Shown here in pieces: positions 33,845-43,000 of a DNA stretch of 64,000 nucleotides. The DNA lies in NCBI GenBank assembly GCA_026388095.1, contig JAPLKL010000064.1, positions 42,271 through 106,270 on the forward strand. Reading direction: 5' to 3'. The stretch comes from Elusimicrobiota bacterium. Its GTDB lineage: Bacteria; Elusimicrobiota; Elusimicrobia; UBA1565; UBA9628. Within the stretch, counting starts at the first letter, position 1. Every line of letters starts with the position of its first letter. The position numbers were made by a program, and so were the translations under genes. A model generated the notes under the pieces. The model was not told the origin of the DNA, ran no database searches, and saw nothing but the letters and a program-made list of their open reading frames with translations.

Positions 33845-34371
33845 AATCCATCCCCGACAACCGAGGTTCCGCCCTTCGCCGAACGAGTCATTGAGATACA
33901 CCGTCGCAGTTCTTCTGGGGGAAGCCGCCGATAGCCTCGGCCGTCCTCAAACACATGCACGCCACATTGACTGATGGCCGTCTTCTTCCGGAGCGCGAAG
34001 TCAGGAGCAACAACAGAGAGGTAGTATGGAACGGCAAATCCATAGCGCCGATCCGTCAGCGACAGATTGGTGCCGTATTCCTCGCCATGCGAATGAATCT
34101 GTCCTATGAGGGCCCGCCCGAGTTCCAGTGCTTTGTCTGCGACATCATTGAGCAGCGCCGGTGAAATCTGCAGGAAGTCAGGCTCCTTGACGACACCCGG
34201 CCCCCGCAGGAGGACGAGATTGGTTATCTTGGCCAGCCGCTGAGTGCGTTCACCGAGCCATAAGGCGACCCCCTCATTCCCCTTGCGACCATCGATTGCC
34301 ATCTCTGCCAATGACTCGGTGAGCACCCATTCCGGAAGCTCCCATCGTTCGACTTCTGGAAAAAAACTCAT
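33841..34371 (-). CDS. JAB/JAMM-type deconjugating protease
   Basis: This 176-residue protein carries the JAMM zinc site: an upstream Glu (E33 or E41), HSH at 93-95, S104 and D107. The spacing H-x-H-x8-S-x2-D is one residue longer than the usual H-x-H-x7-S-x2-D. It should cleave the ubiquitin-like protein from targets. The ubiquitin-like protein already ends in Gly, so maturation is not needed. ATG 34371 overlaps the E2-like stop by ATGA, and its own stop overlaps the E1-like start. Confidence 0.85.
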   Translation of the reverse strand: MSFFPEVERWELPEWVLTESLAEMAIDGRKGNEGVALWLGERTQRLAKITNLVLLRGPGVVKEPDFLQISPALLNDVADKALELGRALIGQIHSHGEEYGTNLSLTDRRYGFAVPYYLSVVAPDFALRKKTAISQCGVHVFEDGRGYRRLPPEELRRCISMTRSAKGGTSVVGDGL

Positions 34372-34808
34372 TTTCTGAACCTCCCTGCGCAGGTCTCATC
34401 CAACACATCTTGCAGGAACCGCAGGACTTTGAGCAGCACGCTGCCGCCAGAATCCCAACGAAATTTCGGATCGGCCCTCCACTCTGGGTGGAGCGAGAAT
34501 CCCTCGCTACTCCAACTCACGCAGGCATCAAGGTTCCCTGGGCGAAACCCCTTCGCGACCGGCCATGCTGTTGGCATGTCCAATCGCCCCGTCGCAGGGT
34601 CCTGAAACTTCAAAGATGGCGGGTTGTCGGGATATGCGGCCCACAGGAGCCTTGCCTCAAAGACCTCCTTTGGGAACAGGACCGATGACAATGCCACAGT
34701 CACCGCCAGAGGTTCGATGAGTTTGAGCGTCCATCGGGCAGCGTCCTTACATTTGAGAGCCTCCTCAAAATCCTGCTTTAGATTAAGGGCTGAGATTGAT
34801 TCTCCCAA
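34368..34808 (-). CDS. E2-like conjugating enzyme
   Basis: This 146-residue protein fits the E2/UBC fold: LLWAAYPDNPPSLKFQDP is the beta-sheet region, and C96 in DACVSWSSEGF is the likely catalytic cysteine, followed by LHPEWRADPKFRW. E2-like proteins of bacterial ubiquitin-like operons have this order. It starts with TTG, two bases after the stop of the ubiquitin-like gene, with GGGGT upstream. It would take the activated ubiquitin-like protein from the E1-like enzyme. No E3 is seen, so target choice may lie in the E2 or E1. Confidence 0.8.
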   Translation of the reverse strand: MGESISALNLKQDFEEALKCKDAARWTLKLIEPLAVTVALSSVLFPKEVFEARLLWAAYPDNPPSLKFQDPATGRLDMPTAWPVAKGFRPGNLDACVSWSSEGFSLHPEWRADPKFRWDSGGSVLLKVLRFLQDVLDETCAGRFRK

Positions 34809-34810
34809 GG

Positions 34811-35101
34811 CTACCCCTGCGTCACCTGCTGACTGAGTTTCAACTCCAGGCCCTTCCCGGTGCCGGCCAATTCGCCCAGAGTCTGCGAGGGGTTTTCCAA
34901 AGGACTCTTCTTGAAGTAGAGAGTGTAAACGACGTTTCCTTCCACCAAGTTGAATGCTTTTAGGACCGCAGCCTTGAGTTGTCCAACCGTCTCCGACCGC
35001 GGGAGTTGCTCATGATACGGCTTCGCTGCGGCGGGGTAGTTCACCGTAACTTCCAACGTATCCTGATGCGAATTACCCTGCGACTGATTTTGGTTTTCCA
35101 T
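34811..35101 (-). CDS. Ubiquitin-like beta-grasp protein ending in Gly
   Basis: This 96-residue protein has a Gln/Asn-rich tail at its N-terminus and a beta-grasp domain: LEVTVNYPAAAKPYHEQL (strands 1-2), SETVGQLKAAVLKAF (helix), NVVYTLYFKKSPLE, then the end LELKLSQQVTQG. The exposed C-terminal glycine suits adenylation by the E1-like enzyme. ATG 35101 has an AAGGAG site; an earlier GTG/ATG-like start would lack one. It is followed by E2-, JAB- and E1-like genes at 2, -4 and -4 bases. Confidence 0.8.
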   Translation of the reverse strand: MENQNQSQGNSHQDTLEVTVNYPAAAKPYHEQLPRSETVGQLKAAVLKAFNLVEGNVVYTLYFKKSPLENPSQTLGELAGTGKGLELKLSQQVTQG

Positions 35102-35185
35102 TTGTCTCTCCTTAGTTATGTAGCTCACCGCATTCCGGATTAGCATCTCGTTCACTGAATCTGATTAATGGCAAAGCAAAAAAAA

Positions 35186-35770
35186 TCACCCCCGCACCGA
35201 GCTGTAAAAATGTTCCCTTCCTCCACTTTTGGCTACACCCTCATTCCGTTGGAGCAATCCCATTTCCCAAAGCCCTTTCAACTTGTTCGACGCATTTGGC
35301 ACGCTGACCTTCGCGACTCCGAAATGCTGGCTGATTTCTCGCGAAGTTATTGAATCGCGCGAATCAGCAAGCTTCAAAATCTCAAGAAGATCCTCGGCAA
35401 GCCCTATTCCAATAGTCCGAAACCCGTGGGCGTCGCGAACGATGCCTATTGCATTTCTCTTCTCAAAAGCTATCGACAAATTTTCCTCTATTGTCTCATT
35501 GTCGATATTCGTGAGCACAAAAAATTTGCGGCCACGAAATTTTTGCATCAATTCGACCACAGCCTCTTGAGGGAAAGAGGCATCCAGCTTCTTCAGTCCT
35601 CCAAAGTCAAGAACGAAGACCCTCACGGTCGAGTCCGTCTTCTCCTTTTCAAAGATCACGTCCTCCAGTCTGCGGCAGACTTGTCGGCCTTGCTCTCTGC
35701 CCCACGCCTCAGAGGACTGGGTGAAGTCTAAGATGCGGAGACGGGCCGCCATCTCAGTCACCGGTTTCAC
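35186..35770 (-). CDS. STAS-like DUF4325 protein with winged-helix end
   Basis: This 194-residue protein has an N-terminal STAS-like part (FVLDFGGLKKLDASFPQEAV, then RKFFVLTNIDNETIEENL), as in DUF4325, and a C-terminal winged helix (ITSREISQHFGVAKVSVPNA). DUF4325 proteins are often encoded next to HATPase proteins and may be anti-anti-sigma-like partners. The GTG at 35770 or ATG at 35752 may be the start; neither has a strong site. It sits between the HATPase and the ubiquitin-like gene and may regulate the operon. It could also be its target. Confidence 0.75.
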   Translation of the reverse strand: MKPVTEMAARLRILDFTQSSEAWGREQGRQVCRRLEDVIFEKEKTDSTVRVFVLDFGGLKKLDASFPQEAVVELMQKFRGRKFFVLTNIDNETIEENLSIAFEKRNAIGIVRDAHGFRTIGIGLAEDLLEILKLADSRDSITSREISQHFGVAKVSVPNASNKLKGLWEMGLLQRNEGVAKSGGREHFYSSVRG

Positions 35771-35792
35771 TTAGCATAATGTAGCAGAGGAA

Positions 35793-36764
35793 CTAGCTTT
35801 TGTCAAGGGTAAATTCGAAACAGAGATGTGTTCCCCTGAGATGCCCGAGTTCGGACTGGTAGAAGGCCTTGTTCTTCTCAAGCCTCGTGCGTCCTGGTCG
35901 TAGGTATACCTGGTCACTTGGGGTCCGCACCCGCAAATTCGCAGAGTGCTTTAGGGAGATTTGACCGCACCTATAAAGGCCGCAGCTTCGCCCAGTCCCA
36001 TCACCATGGCGGGAAATCCCCTCGTTGAAGACATCAATGAGTAGCTCGGGATCGGTTCTGTCACGAAAATCCTTCGGCCGATCTCGCCGAATCGTATGCG
36101 TTATTCCCAGACCACTGTCCGATATGGCGACCCAGACACTATTGGTCTTCGCGTAGGTCTGAGCAACAACATATCCAGGGATATCACTCTCACTGTGCTC
36201 AAAGTAATTCCCGATCAGTTCAGAGAAAACGGTGAACATCTCGGCCACAAAATCATCATTGCTTGCTGTCCCAAAACCAAGGACAGAGGCAATCCTGTCG
36301 GCCAGCTTGCCGGGAAGGTCTTTGGCATCAACCTCGCGGCCAGGATTTAGAACGCTGATTTCCACAAGTTGATGGTTCCCACCGAAATATAGGCTGTGCG
36401 CCGACACAATCGGTCGGCGCGGTAGTACCGTTACCTGTGGTGCCAAGGCGTCAAAGAAACCCATCCGGTCCAGATAACCCAGCAATCCGTCGTCTCTAAA
36501 ATCGGTCGCGACGTTTTTCCCGTCACTGACCAACTGATTGGCGAGCGAAAGTGTCTTCAGTGCGGAGTCAATCAGCAGGGCGCAACCCTTTGGGAAAGAC
36601 AGCCGTATATCTTTCTCAGTCTCGCAAGCGGGATTTTGGGTTGCCAGAAGATTTTCAAATTCTCTAGCTCCGACCCAGCTTCTTGGGAATTCGATTTCCA
36701 CGCGAATACACTCTGCAAAGAGAATGGGCTCAAGAACCCCCCAGGCACCTGCGGGAGTTGGCAA
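35793..36764 (-). CDS. GHKL (HATPase_c) regulatory ATPase
   Basis: This 323-residue protein has an unassigned first half and a histidine-kinase-type ATPase in the second: the N box ELIGNYFEHS, G1 box ISDSGLGI and G2-like GDGTGRSCGLYRCGQ. No phospho-acceptor His domain is visible, so it is like RsbW/anti-sigma-type or DUF4325-partner ATPases. The frame starts with TTG 36764; no better start is found because an upstream stop blocks extension. It opens the minus-strand run of regulators and ubiquitin-like genes. Confidence 0.75.
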   Translation of the reverse strand: MPTPAGAWGVLEPILFAECIRVEIEFPRSWVGAREFENLLATQNPACETEKDIRLSFPKGCALLIDSALKTLSLANQLVSDGKNVATDFRDDGLLGYLDRMGFFDALAPQVTVLPRRPIVSAHSLYFGGNHQLVEISVLNPGREVDAKDLPGKLADRIASVLGFGTASNDDFVAEMFTVFSELIGNYFEHSESDIPGYVVAQTYAKTNSVWVAISDSGLGITHTIRRDRPKDFRDRTDPELLIDVFNEGISRHGDGTGRSCGLYRCGQISLKHSANLRVRTPSDQVYLRPGRTRLEKNKAFYQSELGHLRGTHLCFEFTLDKS

Positions 36765-36972
36765 AAGTATAGCACCAAAACGCCGTCAGTGTGAGCTCCC
36801 AGATTGGGGATGAAAGGTTAACCGGGAGACATCAAGGCAGCGCCGTGGCTCACCGGATGACAACCCATGTTCCAATGTTGACCGGTGCGACCCGCCACCG
36901 CTCGTTGCCGCCGAGTGGGAATCATCGGCCGGAGGGAGATCGACTGGCTGAGCGCGGTTGCAGGCTGAACGC

Positions 36973-37836
36973 TCAGGAATTTTTAGACGGAGATTTCTTC
37001 GGGAACCTCCTCAGGTGCTCTTGCATATATGAATCCCACTCGTGCCGTATTTCCGAAAAGACCTTTCGAAGCTGATGGTCGATCTTTTCGTCGCGGCTAT
37101 ACAGACTCATAAAAAGAGGCAACAAAAGGGTTAATAGCACTATCTGGACACCAACCTGCAAAGCACCAATATTCTGCAATGCCTTCGTCATCGCAGGCAA
37201 AGGCCAACTGCCAATAGTTGAAAGCATTCCCAGGCTAAACAAGACGGCTTCTCGAAATGTACCCGAGGTTGGAGCAAGATACCAATAGAATGAACCAAAG
37301 AAGACCACTAGCGATGCAAGAAGGGATACCACTTTGGCGGAAAGCACGACCAAATCTATCCGCGCTGCGGTCTCCCTCAAAAGGGTCTGGCCTATTTTCC
37401 CGTTAAGAACCAATATTAGGAACCGCACTATAGAAGCGTCCTTTGCCGACACGCCGGAGACCACCAGCGGCGGCTCAAACAAGCGAAAAGTCGCCCGTCT
37501 TAGGCGTCTTCCCAGAAGACGCAATTCGAAGGATTGCCCACTAGTGTTACCCGGCATGAGAAGCGATGCAAGCAAATTCTTGCTGTTGGAAAGGAACGCT
37601 AATCCCGTCAACAAAACGACGCCTAGTCCTGCCCATGAGGATTTTGTCTGAATCAAGTAGGAACTCAGGAATGCTGCGACAAATGAAGTTGCGGCGGTCC
37701 AAACCACAATCCCGCAGGCCTCGCGCCAATGCGGCGGCACCACCTTCTTCCACTTATGCTTAAAGAGCTTCTCAATTCTGTCCCCATGCGTCCGAAACAG
37801 CCGGAAACAAAGTTGCGCGATTCCGAGGTAAGTCAC
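36973..37836 (-). CDS. Membrane protein with a potassium-channel-like pore region
   Basis: This 287-residue protein has hydrophobic segments near 42-62 (IVVWTAATSFVAAFLSSYL), 69-82, 168-188 (LVVLSAKVVSLLASLVVFF) and 225-247. Between the last two lies FREAVLFSLGMLSTIGSWPL, which follows the pore-helix/filter layout of two-helix potassium channels (usually ...TTVGYGD), but with a changed filter, TIGSW. A basic, acidic-rich cytoplasmic tail follows. It stands upstream of the HATPase gene by about 200 bp on the same strand and may be part of the same system as an ion-leak effector. That is inference; a non-channel membrane protein is possible. Confidence 0.5.
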   Translation of the reverse strand: MTYLGIAQLCFRLFRTHGDRIEKLFKHKWKKVVPPHWREACGIVVWTAATSFVAAFLSSYLIQTKSSWAGLGVVLLTGLAFLSNSKNLLASLLMPGNTSGQSFELRLLGRRLRRATFRLFEPPLVVSGVSAKDASIVRFLILVLNGKIGQTLLRETAARIDLVVLSAKVVSLLASLVVFFGSFYWYLAPTSGTFREAVLFSLGMLSTIGSWPLPAMTKALQNIGALQVGVQIVLLTLLLPLFMSLYSRDEKIDHQLRKVFSEIRHEWDSYMQEHLRRFPKKSPSKNS

Positions 37837-38007
37837 TGTTTTGATCCTTAAGGAATTACTGTATGCCTGCGGTCAAGCGGAGACATGCTTACGTGATCGC
37901 GCAGCATGTGGGTAGCGGGGCAGGTCCCCATGGGGCGATTATAGCGGAAAATGCGTGGCGCCTGCGGACCTGGAATTTGTTAGGATTGGGGCGGAGCACG
38001 ATATTCC

Positions 38008-38976
38008 ATGCGGTTCTGGTGGGTTAACCAAGGACAAACATTCGACCACGAATTCCACGGCGGCTATCTTTGGTCTCCAAAAAAGAAAGCACATGGTGTA
38101 CGTCATCAATTTTATGAGAATATGCGCGAGGTGGCGCCGCAGGACGTAATCTTCTCTTTCCGCGCTCGCAAGATTGTTGCGGTCTCAGTGGCCCAGTCTT
38201 ATGCCTACGAGAGCCCGAAACCAGCGGAGTTCGGTTTGGCAGGGCCGAACTGGGAGAAAATTGGGTGGCGAGTTGATGTCGCGTATATCGTCCCCCACAA
38301 CCAGATCGAGCCGCGCGAGCACATGGCTGTTCTTGCGCCATTGCTGCCGAAGCGTTATGCGCCGTTGCAACCAAATGGGGACGGGTTACAAGGAGTCTAT
38401 CTAGCAGAAGTGCCGCGCATATTCGCAGAGGTACTAGCGGGGTTAATCGGTGAGGATGTGCGGCAACTGGTCTCAGTGGTTGCGGATCGGCCGTCGGTGG
38501 TTGGATCTGCTGCAAAGGGGCTCGATGAATGGGAAGAGCACATTCAGATGGACCTTGTGAAGGACAGGTCGATTCCCGAAACAGAAAAGTCTGCGATCAT
38601 CAAGGCGCGGCGTGGGCAAGGACTATTTAAGCAGCATGTGATGGAGATTGAGAAAGAGTGTCGCATCACGAAGGTGGACAATCCTGTGCATCTGATCGGG
38701 AGCCACATCAAGCCATGGCGAGATTCGTCGAACGAGGAACGGCTCGATGGTGAGAATGGGCTTTTGCTGACCCCTTCCATTGATCATCTATTTGACCGCG
38801 GATTTATTTCTTTTGAGAACAACGGGGATGTCTTGGTTTCACGGGTGGCCGATGATGTTTCGTTGACGCGGATGGGGGTTCGGGCAGGGGAAAGGGTGAA
38901 TGTCGGGGGCTTCACGCACCAGCAGAGGCTTTACCTAGATTTCCATCGCGAATCAGTTTTTTTGCAGGCGCAGTAG
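38008..38976 (+). CDS. EVE-domain HNH endonuclease (modification-dependent type)
   Basis: This 322-residue protein begins with an EVE/PUA-like domain (RFWWVNQGQTFDHEFHGGYL, FYENMREVAPQDVIFSFRA), a fold that binds modified bases, and ends with an HNH domain: CRITKVDNPVHLIGSHIKPW, then LDGENGLLLTPSIDHLFDRG. This EVE-HNH order is known from enzymes that cut DNA with modified cytosine, so a restriction role against modified phage DNA is likely. No methylase is encoded nearby, as expected for this class. It converges with the GIY-YIG gene five bases away. Confidence 0.85.
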   Translation: MRFWWVNQGQTFDHEFHGGYLWSPKKKAHGVRHQFYENMREVAPQDVIFSFRARKIVAVSVAQSYAYESPKPAEFGLAGPNWEKIGWRVDVAYIVPHNQIEPREHMAVLAPLLPKRYAPLQPNGDGLQGVYLAEVPRIFAEVLAGLIGEDVRQLVSVVADRPSVVGSAAKGLDEWEEHIQMDLVKDRSIPETEKSAIIKARRGQGLFKQHVMEIEKECRITKVDNPVHLIGSHIKPWRDSSNEERLDGENGLLLTPSIDHLFDRGFISFENNGDVLVSRVADDVSLTRMGVRAGERVNVGGFTHQQRLYLDFHRESVFLQAQ

Positions 38977-38981
38977 ACCCC

Positions 38982-39812
38982 TCAATCATTCAGGCGCCGA
39001 TTCACCAAGCGTATATTTCGTTCGCGCAGCGGTCTGACGCCCACTTCGTTTTCCATCAACGCCGCATAAGCCCGAATGACGAAGGATTCTATCTGCTCAA
39101 TGAAGGGCGCATACTTGGGATGTATCTCAAAAAACATGAATTTGTCCCAGTCTCGCGCCAAGCCCACGCGCCCCTGCCCCACCTGCACACGGTTGCCCAA
39201 CTGATTCGCCTTCCCGACATACAATTGCTTTCTCTCGGAATTGCAGAGCAAATAGATCACGTTGATACGATTCTCGTAATTCCGTAGTTCTGCGACAGGA
39301 ATCCAGTGCCTGGCAAAATCTATGAAAAAATTCTCCGGTACCCCTTGCCTGACGCTCTTCCAATACGCGAAGAGATTCTTGTCTTCCATCAAGCTGAGCA
39401 TGTGGTCGAAATCAGTTTTTTGTCGGGAGATGACCTTCACAATGAAGGCATTGCCTCTCTTAGGAACCAGCTCAATCAGTTCCTTTAGAAGCGGCTTCCC
39501 CTTATTAATCGTCGAGGCATAGCTATAAATAAGCAACTTGCGTAACGCCTTTAGAGTTGTGTATTCGCGCTCGTAGTAAATTTGCACGACGGACCGATTG
39601 GGGAAACGTTTGGTGGTTATATTGACGAGACGGATCTTCGCAGGGTAACGCTTGCCGTGAATCAGAAGAGTGATACTTTTCGTTTGCGGCCCCTTACGGA
39701 GCCTGAAATACCGCATGAATTCCGGAGCCTCGCGTTGCGGGACAGTGAAACCCCAATAGAAGAATGTGTACCCCGGGATCACGTAAAAACTATTCAACTT
39801 AGCCTGAGACAT
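38982..39812 (-). CDS. GIY-YIG-type nuclease with unassigned N-terminal domain
   Basis: This 276-residue protein has a C-terminal GIY-YIG domain: NVIYLLCNSERKQLYVGKAN (VIY and LYVG in place of GIY and YIG), RVQVGQGRVGLARDWDKFMF, and a distant E/R pair. The N-terminal 150 residues are unassigned but may be a DNA-binding or PUA-like domain. ATG 39812 is preceded by AGGAGG; an ATG at 39854 overlaps the helicase stop (ATGA) and is the alternative. It is coupled to the double helicase gene, and a joint role in DNA processing is likely. Confidence 0.75.
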   Translation of the reverse strand: MSQAKLNSFYVIPGYTFFYWGFTVPQREAPEFMRYFRLRKGPQTKSITLLIHGKRYPAKIRLVNITTKRFPNRSVVQIYYEREYTTLKALRKLLIYSYASTINKGKPLLKELIELVPKRGNAFIVKVISRQKTDFDHMLSLMEDKNLFAYWKSVRQGVPENFFIDFARHWIPVAELRNYENRINVIYLLCNSERKQLYVGKANQLGNRVQVGQGRVGLARDWDKFMFFEIHPKYAPFIEQIESFVIRAYAALMENEVGVRPLRERNIRLVNRRLND

Positions 39813-39850
39813 TTCTATCTTGCCTCCTTTCCCTGCCGCACCCGGACGAA

Positions 39851-42800
39851 TCATGCATAGTGGGCCGCGGCCTCCATCGCCTTGCAGGGCGCCCCGACAA
39901 GATACAGCTTCACCATGGCGCGCGATGCCGCGACATACAGCAGACAACGCCTGACTTTCTCAAAATCTCTCACGTCCTTCATCCAAGAGAGGTTCTCCAC
40001 GTCCTGAACATTGCCAAATACCACGACAGGACTCTCATGCCCCTTGCAAGAGAATACCGTCGTACACCTCACAAATTTATGGTCTTGGGCCGGCATCCCT
40101 TCTGGCGGTTCGTTGCCTGTGCCGCCAAATGCCTTGGCTGGAATGCCCTGTGCCCTAAGAGCTGCCGCGAAGATACCCGGCTTATGCACGGAGACCACCA
40201 TGATATCGCTAGGATCCACAGCCTCCCTCTGGATAAGCTCCTTGATAAGGATCGCCGTCTTCTGAGCCACAGCCCCAACGTTCGCCTCCATCACGATCTC
40301 CGGCTTTACCCCAACCCGGTCTGTGTAATGGACATGGTACAGGCCGTCGGCCGATTCCTCTGCCCGCTGAAGGAGCCCTTTATTGGCCAGCTCCGCAACT
40401 TTGAAGTATCCCAAAAGGCCGGATTTAGCCGGCCCATAAATCGCCTTTGGGTCCAGGGCAAGGTTCAGAGAAAGATCGAGGATCGCTCGCGTGGAACGAT
40501 AGGTTTCTTGCAAAACGAAGCTCCGGCCTGAAAAACTGAAATCCTCAGAGAGACGACCCTTAAGCTCTTCAAGGGTCTCCCGGCCGTAGATATTCTGTGA
40601 ATCATCAGAGAACAGAATGAAGGACCGCAACGACTGTCCCTTACCATTAGGCCGCGGCTCGCAAGCATCGTGAAGCCGCGCAAGGTCATTTGACAGGATA
40701 TCCTGTGCCTCGTCTACAAAGACCGCCTCGAATGTCCTGTCCGGATCTACCCGCCCCACCCATTGGACTTCAAGTTGGTTGTCGAGGAGTCCTTTCTCAA
40801 TCCAAAGCGACTTGCGCACGCTTTCCAGCATAGCCGAGAGCATGCTGGACAAGCCCTTATTGAAGTACGTAATAAGGACCCGGTCCTTGGGCCGTCTTTG
40901 CAGATGACGTAGGGCCCAATTGGCCAGGACCAAAGTTTTTCCACTGCCGGCAACCCCGCGAACCAAATAGTGCCCCTGTCCCAGATTCCGCTCGATAAGC
41001 TCCAACTGTTCTTCTGAGTAAAGCGGCAGTCTCTGCTTCAGCGCGCGGATCTCGTCGCCTAATGTCAGCGCAAGGCCCGCCGCAGACGCCGTTTCCAGTT
41101 TGACCGGGGCGCCAGCCGAACGCAGATTCAAGGCCTGCTGCCCCTCCTCATCCACCACCGTGACCGATATCGCATCCTCTTGCAGGTGCGCGGCGAATCG
41201 GCGCAGCACGCGAGACTTCAGCTCCGCCCGAGATGCAATGAGGATGAACGAGGCTCGGGCACGAGACAACGCGACGTTGAGGAGCATCTCGATCTCCTCA
41301 TCCTTCCACGCAGTGGCTGCATTGACGAGATCAAGAATCACCACATCCCGCTCAGCACCCTGTTGGCGGTGTATCGTACCCACTGTCAACGCCGGGCCGT
41401 CATATTTCTTTTCAACAAGGTTGCGAATCAAACGGACTTGGGCTCGATAAGCCGTCAGGGCCAGGCATTGCAGGCCCTTATCGACAGCGGCCAAAGCCAA
41501 CGCCGCGACAATGCGGGCAGAGGTTCGCCGCTCATAGCCCTTTCCCTTCGCGCGGCTATGCGCCGCCGCATTCGGCGAGCCGGCCAATTCATCAAGCACG
41601 ACGAAGGCCGCGCGCTTGGTCGGAAAGCCCTTTGGCAAGATGATCCCGGTCGTGCGCTCGGCCACACCCTCGGCGTCCCTCAATAGGCCATCGTAGGTGA
41701 ATCGGCTGACCGCGCGGCAGATGTCCGGATGCATCCGATGTTGGCATTCAAGGAACCTGACATTCTTAGGCAGCGCTGCAGGGGACTTAAGATGGCTGAG
41801 CGCAGAATGCGTCAGCCACTTACGCTCTGAAAGCGAAAGCCCGACGCGAGCAGGGCAGATGGGGCCGATCTGCTTAGGATCCCCGGCCAAGAGCACGGTC
41901 TCGCCAAGACAGCTGGCGGCAAGGCATGCGGCACGAGACACCATTCCCGCCTCATCGACCAAGACCTTGGACACAACGGGCAAGGACTCCTGCGAAGCGA
42001 CCAAGCTCAGTGCCTTCTGGACCGTTGCGAAGATCAGTTTCTGCGGGCCGGCCTCCAGCGCCCTGATCGTTTCATCCCGCACCTTCTCGAATTCAGCCTT
42101 TAGTTCGCGAGCTGCCTTAGCCACTTCGCCGTGGCGATTGCTTCGGATGAGCCGTTGAAGCCGACGCCGCATCTGTTCAACTCCCGATGTTGAGCGACTC
42201 TCCAAATGGGCATCCTTTCCCACCACTTGCGGGAAAGCCTTTAGCAACTCATCGTCAACCCCTCGTCCACCACGAAAAACACGACAATTGCCCTGCTTAT
42301 CAAAGAGGGTTTTGCTCTTAGACATCTTCTGACAAACACGCGAAGTAATCTCATTAACCGCGCGGTGCGTGGGGGCCAAGATCAAAACCTTGCCCTTTGT
42401 CGTCGCGCCGACATGCGCGAGCGCGTCTGCTAGGCACTCTGTCTTCCCAGTGCCTGGCGGCCCCCATACGATTCCCCATTTATGATCCCACAAGTCCAGC
42501 GCGACGTTTCCGGAGGCTTGATTCTCAGCCACAGCTGCGCCCACTGCGAACGAAATGCCGGGAGCGGCGGCCCCCAGGACACCCTTTAGGCGCTCCCCCA
42601 GAAGACCTTCTGTTGCCTTATTGAGAATCTCATAGGCCTTCGTCAGCGCCTTTCCGTAGGGGATTGGGTCGTAGGATAGCCGCTTGCCGTCAAAATCACT
42701 GGGCGTGAAGCCGTCCCCCCAGTTGATGCCATCCACCAAGATCGCGGCGTTGTCCGGATCGAAGTGAAGAATCTCTCCTTCGAGGACAAGCTCCCTCTCT

Positions 42801-43000
42801 GGTGTCCGCAGGGTTAGGTGACCACCGACCCAACCTTCATCAGGTGATGGCTCAGGCGATAGGCGCAGGACGCCATCCTCAAAACCGAGGACCTCCCAGC
42901 GCTGAAGGACTACCGGAGCATGCTGGGCATGAACGAGCTCAAGACAATTTTGGAGGTCATCGGGAAGCTTACCAAACCCTGGAAGGTCACCGTTGCTCAA
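39851..43000 (-). CDS. Double superfamily 1 helicase (UPF1/DNA2-like plus UvrD-like)
   Basis: This 1049-residue protein contains two SF1 helicase modules in series. The first (about 140-630) is of UPF1/DNA2 type: GPPGTGKTECLADAL (180-187 is the Walker A), VLVDEAGMVSRAACLA, GDPKQIGPIC, FLECQHRMHP and TIHRQQGAERDVV. The second (about 660-1040) resembles UvrD-type NTPases: VRGVAGSGKTLVLANWALRH, FVDEAQDIL, LQETYRSTRAILD and VFSCKGHESPVVV. Each has its own Walker A and B. TTG 43000 is the start. Such long double motors occur in defence islands. It is followed by a coupled GIY-YIG gene, so a helicase-nuclease pair is likely. Confidence 0.85.
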   Translation of the reverse strand: MSNGDLPGFGKLPDDLQNCLELVHAQHAPVVLQRWEVLGFEDGVLRLSPEPSPDEGWVGGHLTLRTPERELVLEGEILHFDPDNAAILVDGINWGDGFTPSDFDGKRLSYDPIPYGKALTKAYEILNKATEGLLGERLKGVLGAAAPGISFAVGAAVAENQASGNVALDLWDHKWGIVWGPPGTGKTECLADALAHVGATTKGKVLILAPTHRAVNEITSRVCQKMSKSKTLFDKQGNCRVFRGGRGVDDELLKAFPQVVGKDAHLESRSTSGVEQMRRRLQRLIRSNRHGEVAKAARELKAEFEKVRDETIRALEAGPQKLIFATVQKALSLVASQESLPVVSKVLVDEAGMVSRAACLAASCLGETVLLAGDPKQIGPICPARVGLSLSERKWLTHSALSHLKSPAALPKNVRFLECQHRMHPDICRAVSRFTYDGLLRDAEGVAERTTGIILPKGFPTKRAAFVVLDELAGSPNAAAHSRAKGKGYERRTSARIVAALALAAVDKGLQCLALTAYRAQVRLIRNLVEKKYDGPALTVGTIHRQQGAERDVVILDLVNAATAWKDEEIEMLLNVALSRARASFILIASRAELKSRVLRRFAAHLQEDAISVTVVDEEGQQALNLRSAGAPVKLETASAAGLALTLGDEIRALKQRLPLYSEEQLELIERNLGQGHYLVRGVAGSGKTLVLANWALRHLQRRPKDRVLITYFNKGLSSMLSAMLESVRKSLWIEKGLLDNQLEVQWVGRVDPDRTFEAVFVDEAQDILSNDLARLHDACEPRPNGKGQSLRSFILFSDDSQNIYGRETLEELKGRLSEDFSFSGRSFVLQETYRSTRAILDLSLNLALDPKAIYGPAKSGLLGYFKVAELANKGLLQRAEESADGLYHVHYTDRVGVKPEIVMEANVGAVAQKTAILIKELIQREAVDPSDIMVVSVHKPGIFAAALRAQGIPAKAFGGTGNEPPEGMPAQDHKFVRCTTVFSCKGHESPVVVFGNVQDVENLSWMKDVRDFEKVRRCLLYVAASRAMVKLYLVGAPCKAMEAAAHYA

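Noticed and set aside
36765-36972. Insertion sequence remnant between HATPase and membrane gene
   Set aside because: GC content and short motifs differ from the flanks, but no transposase part or inverted ends can be shown.
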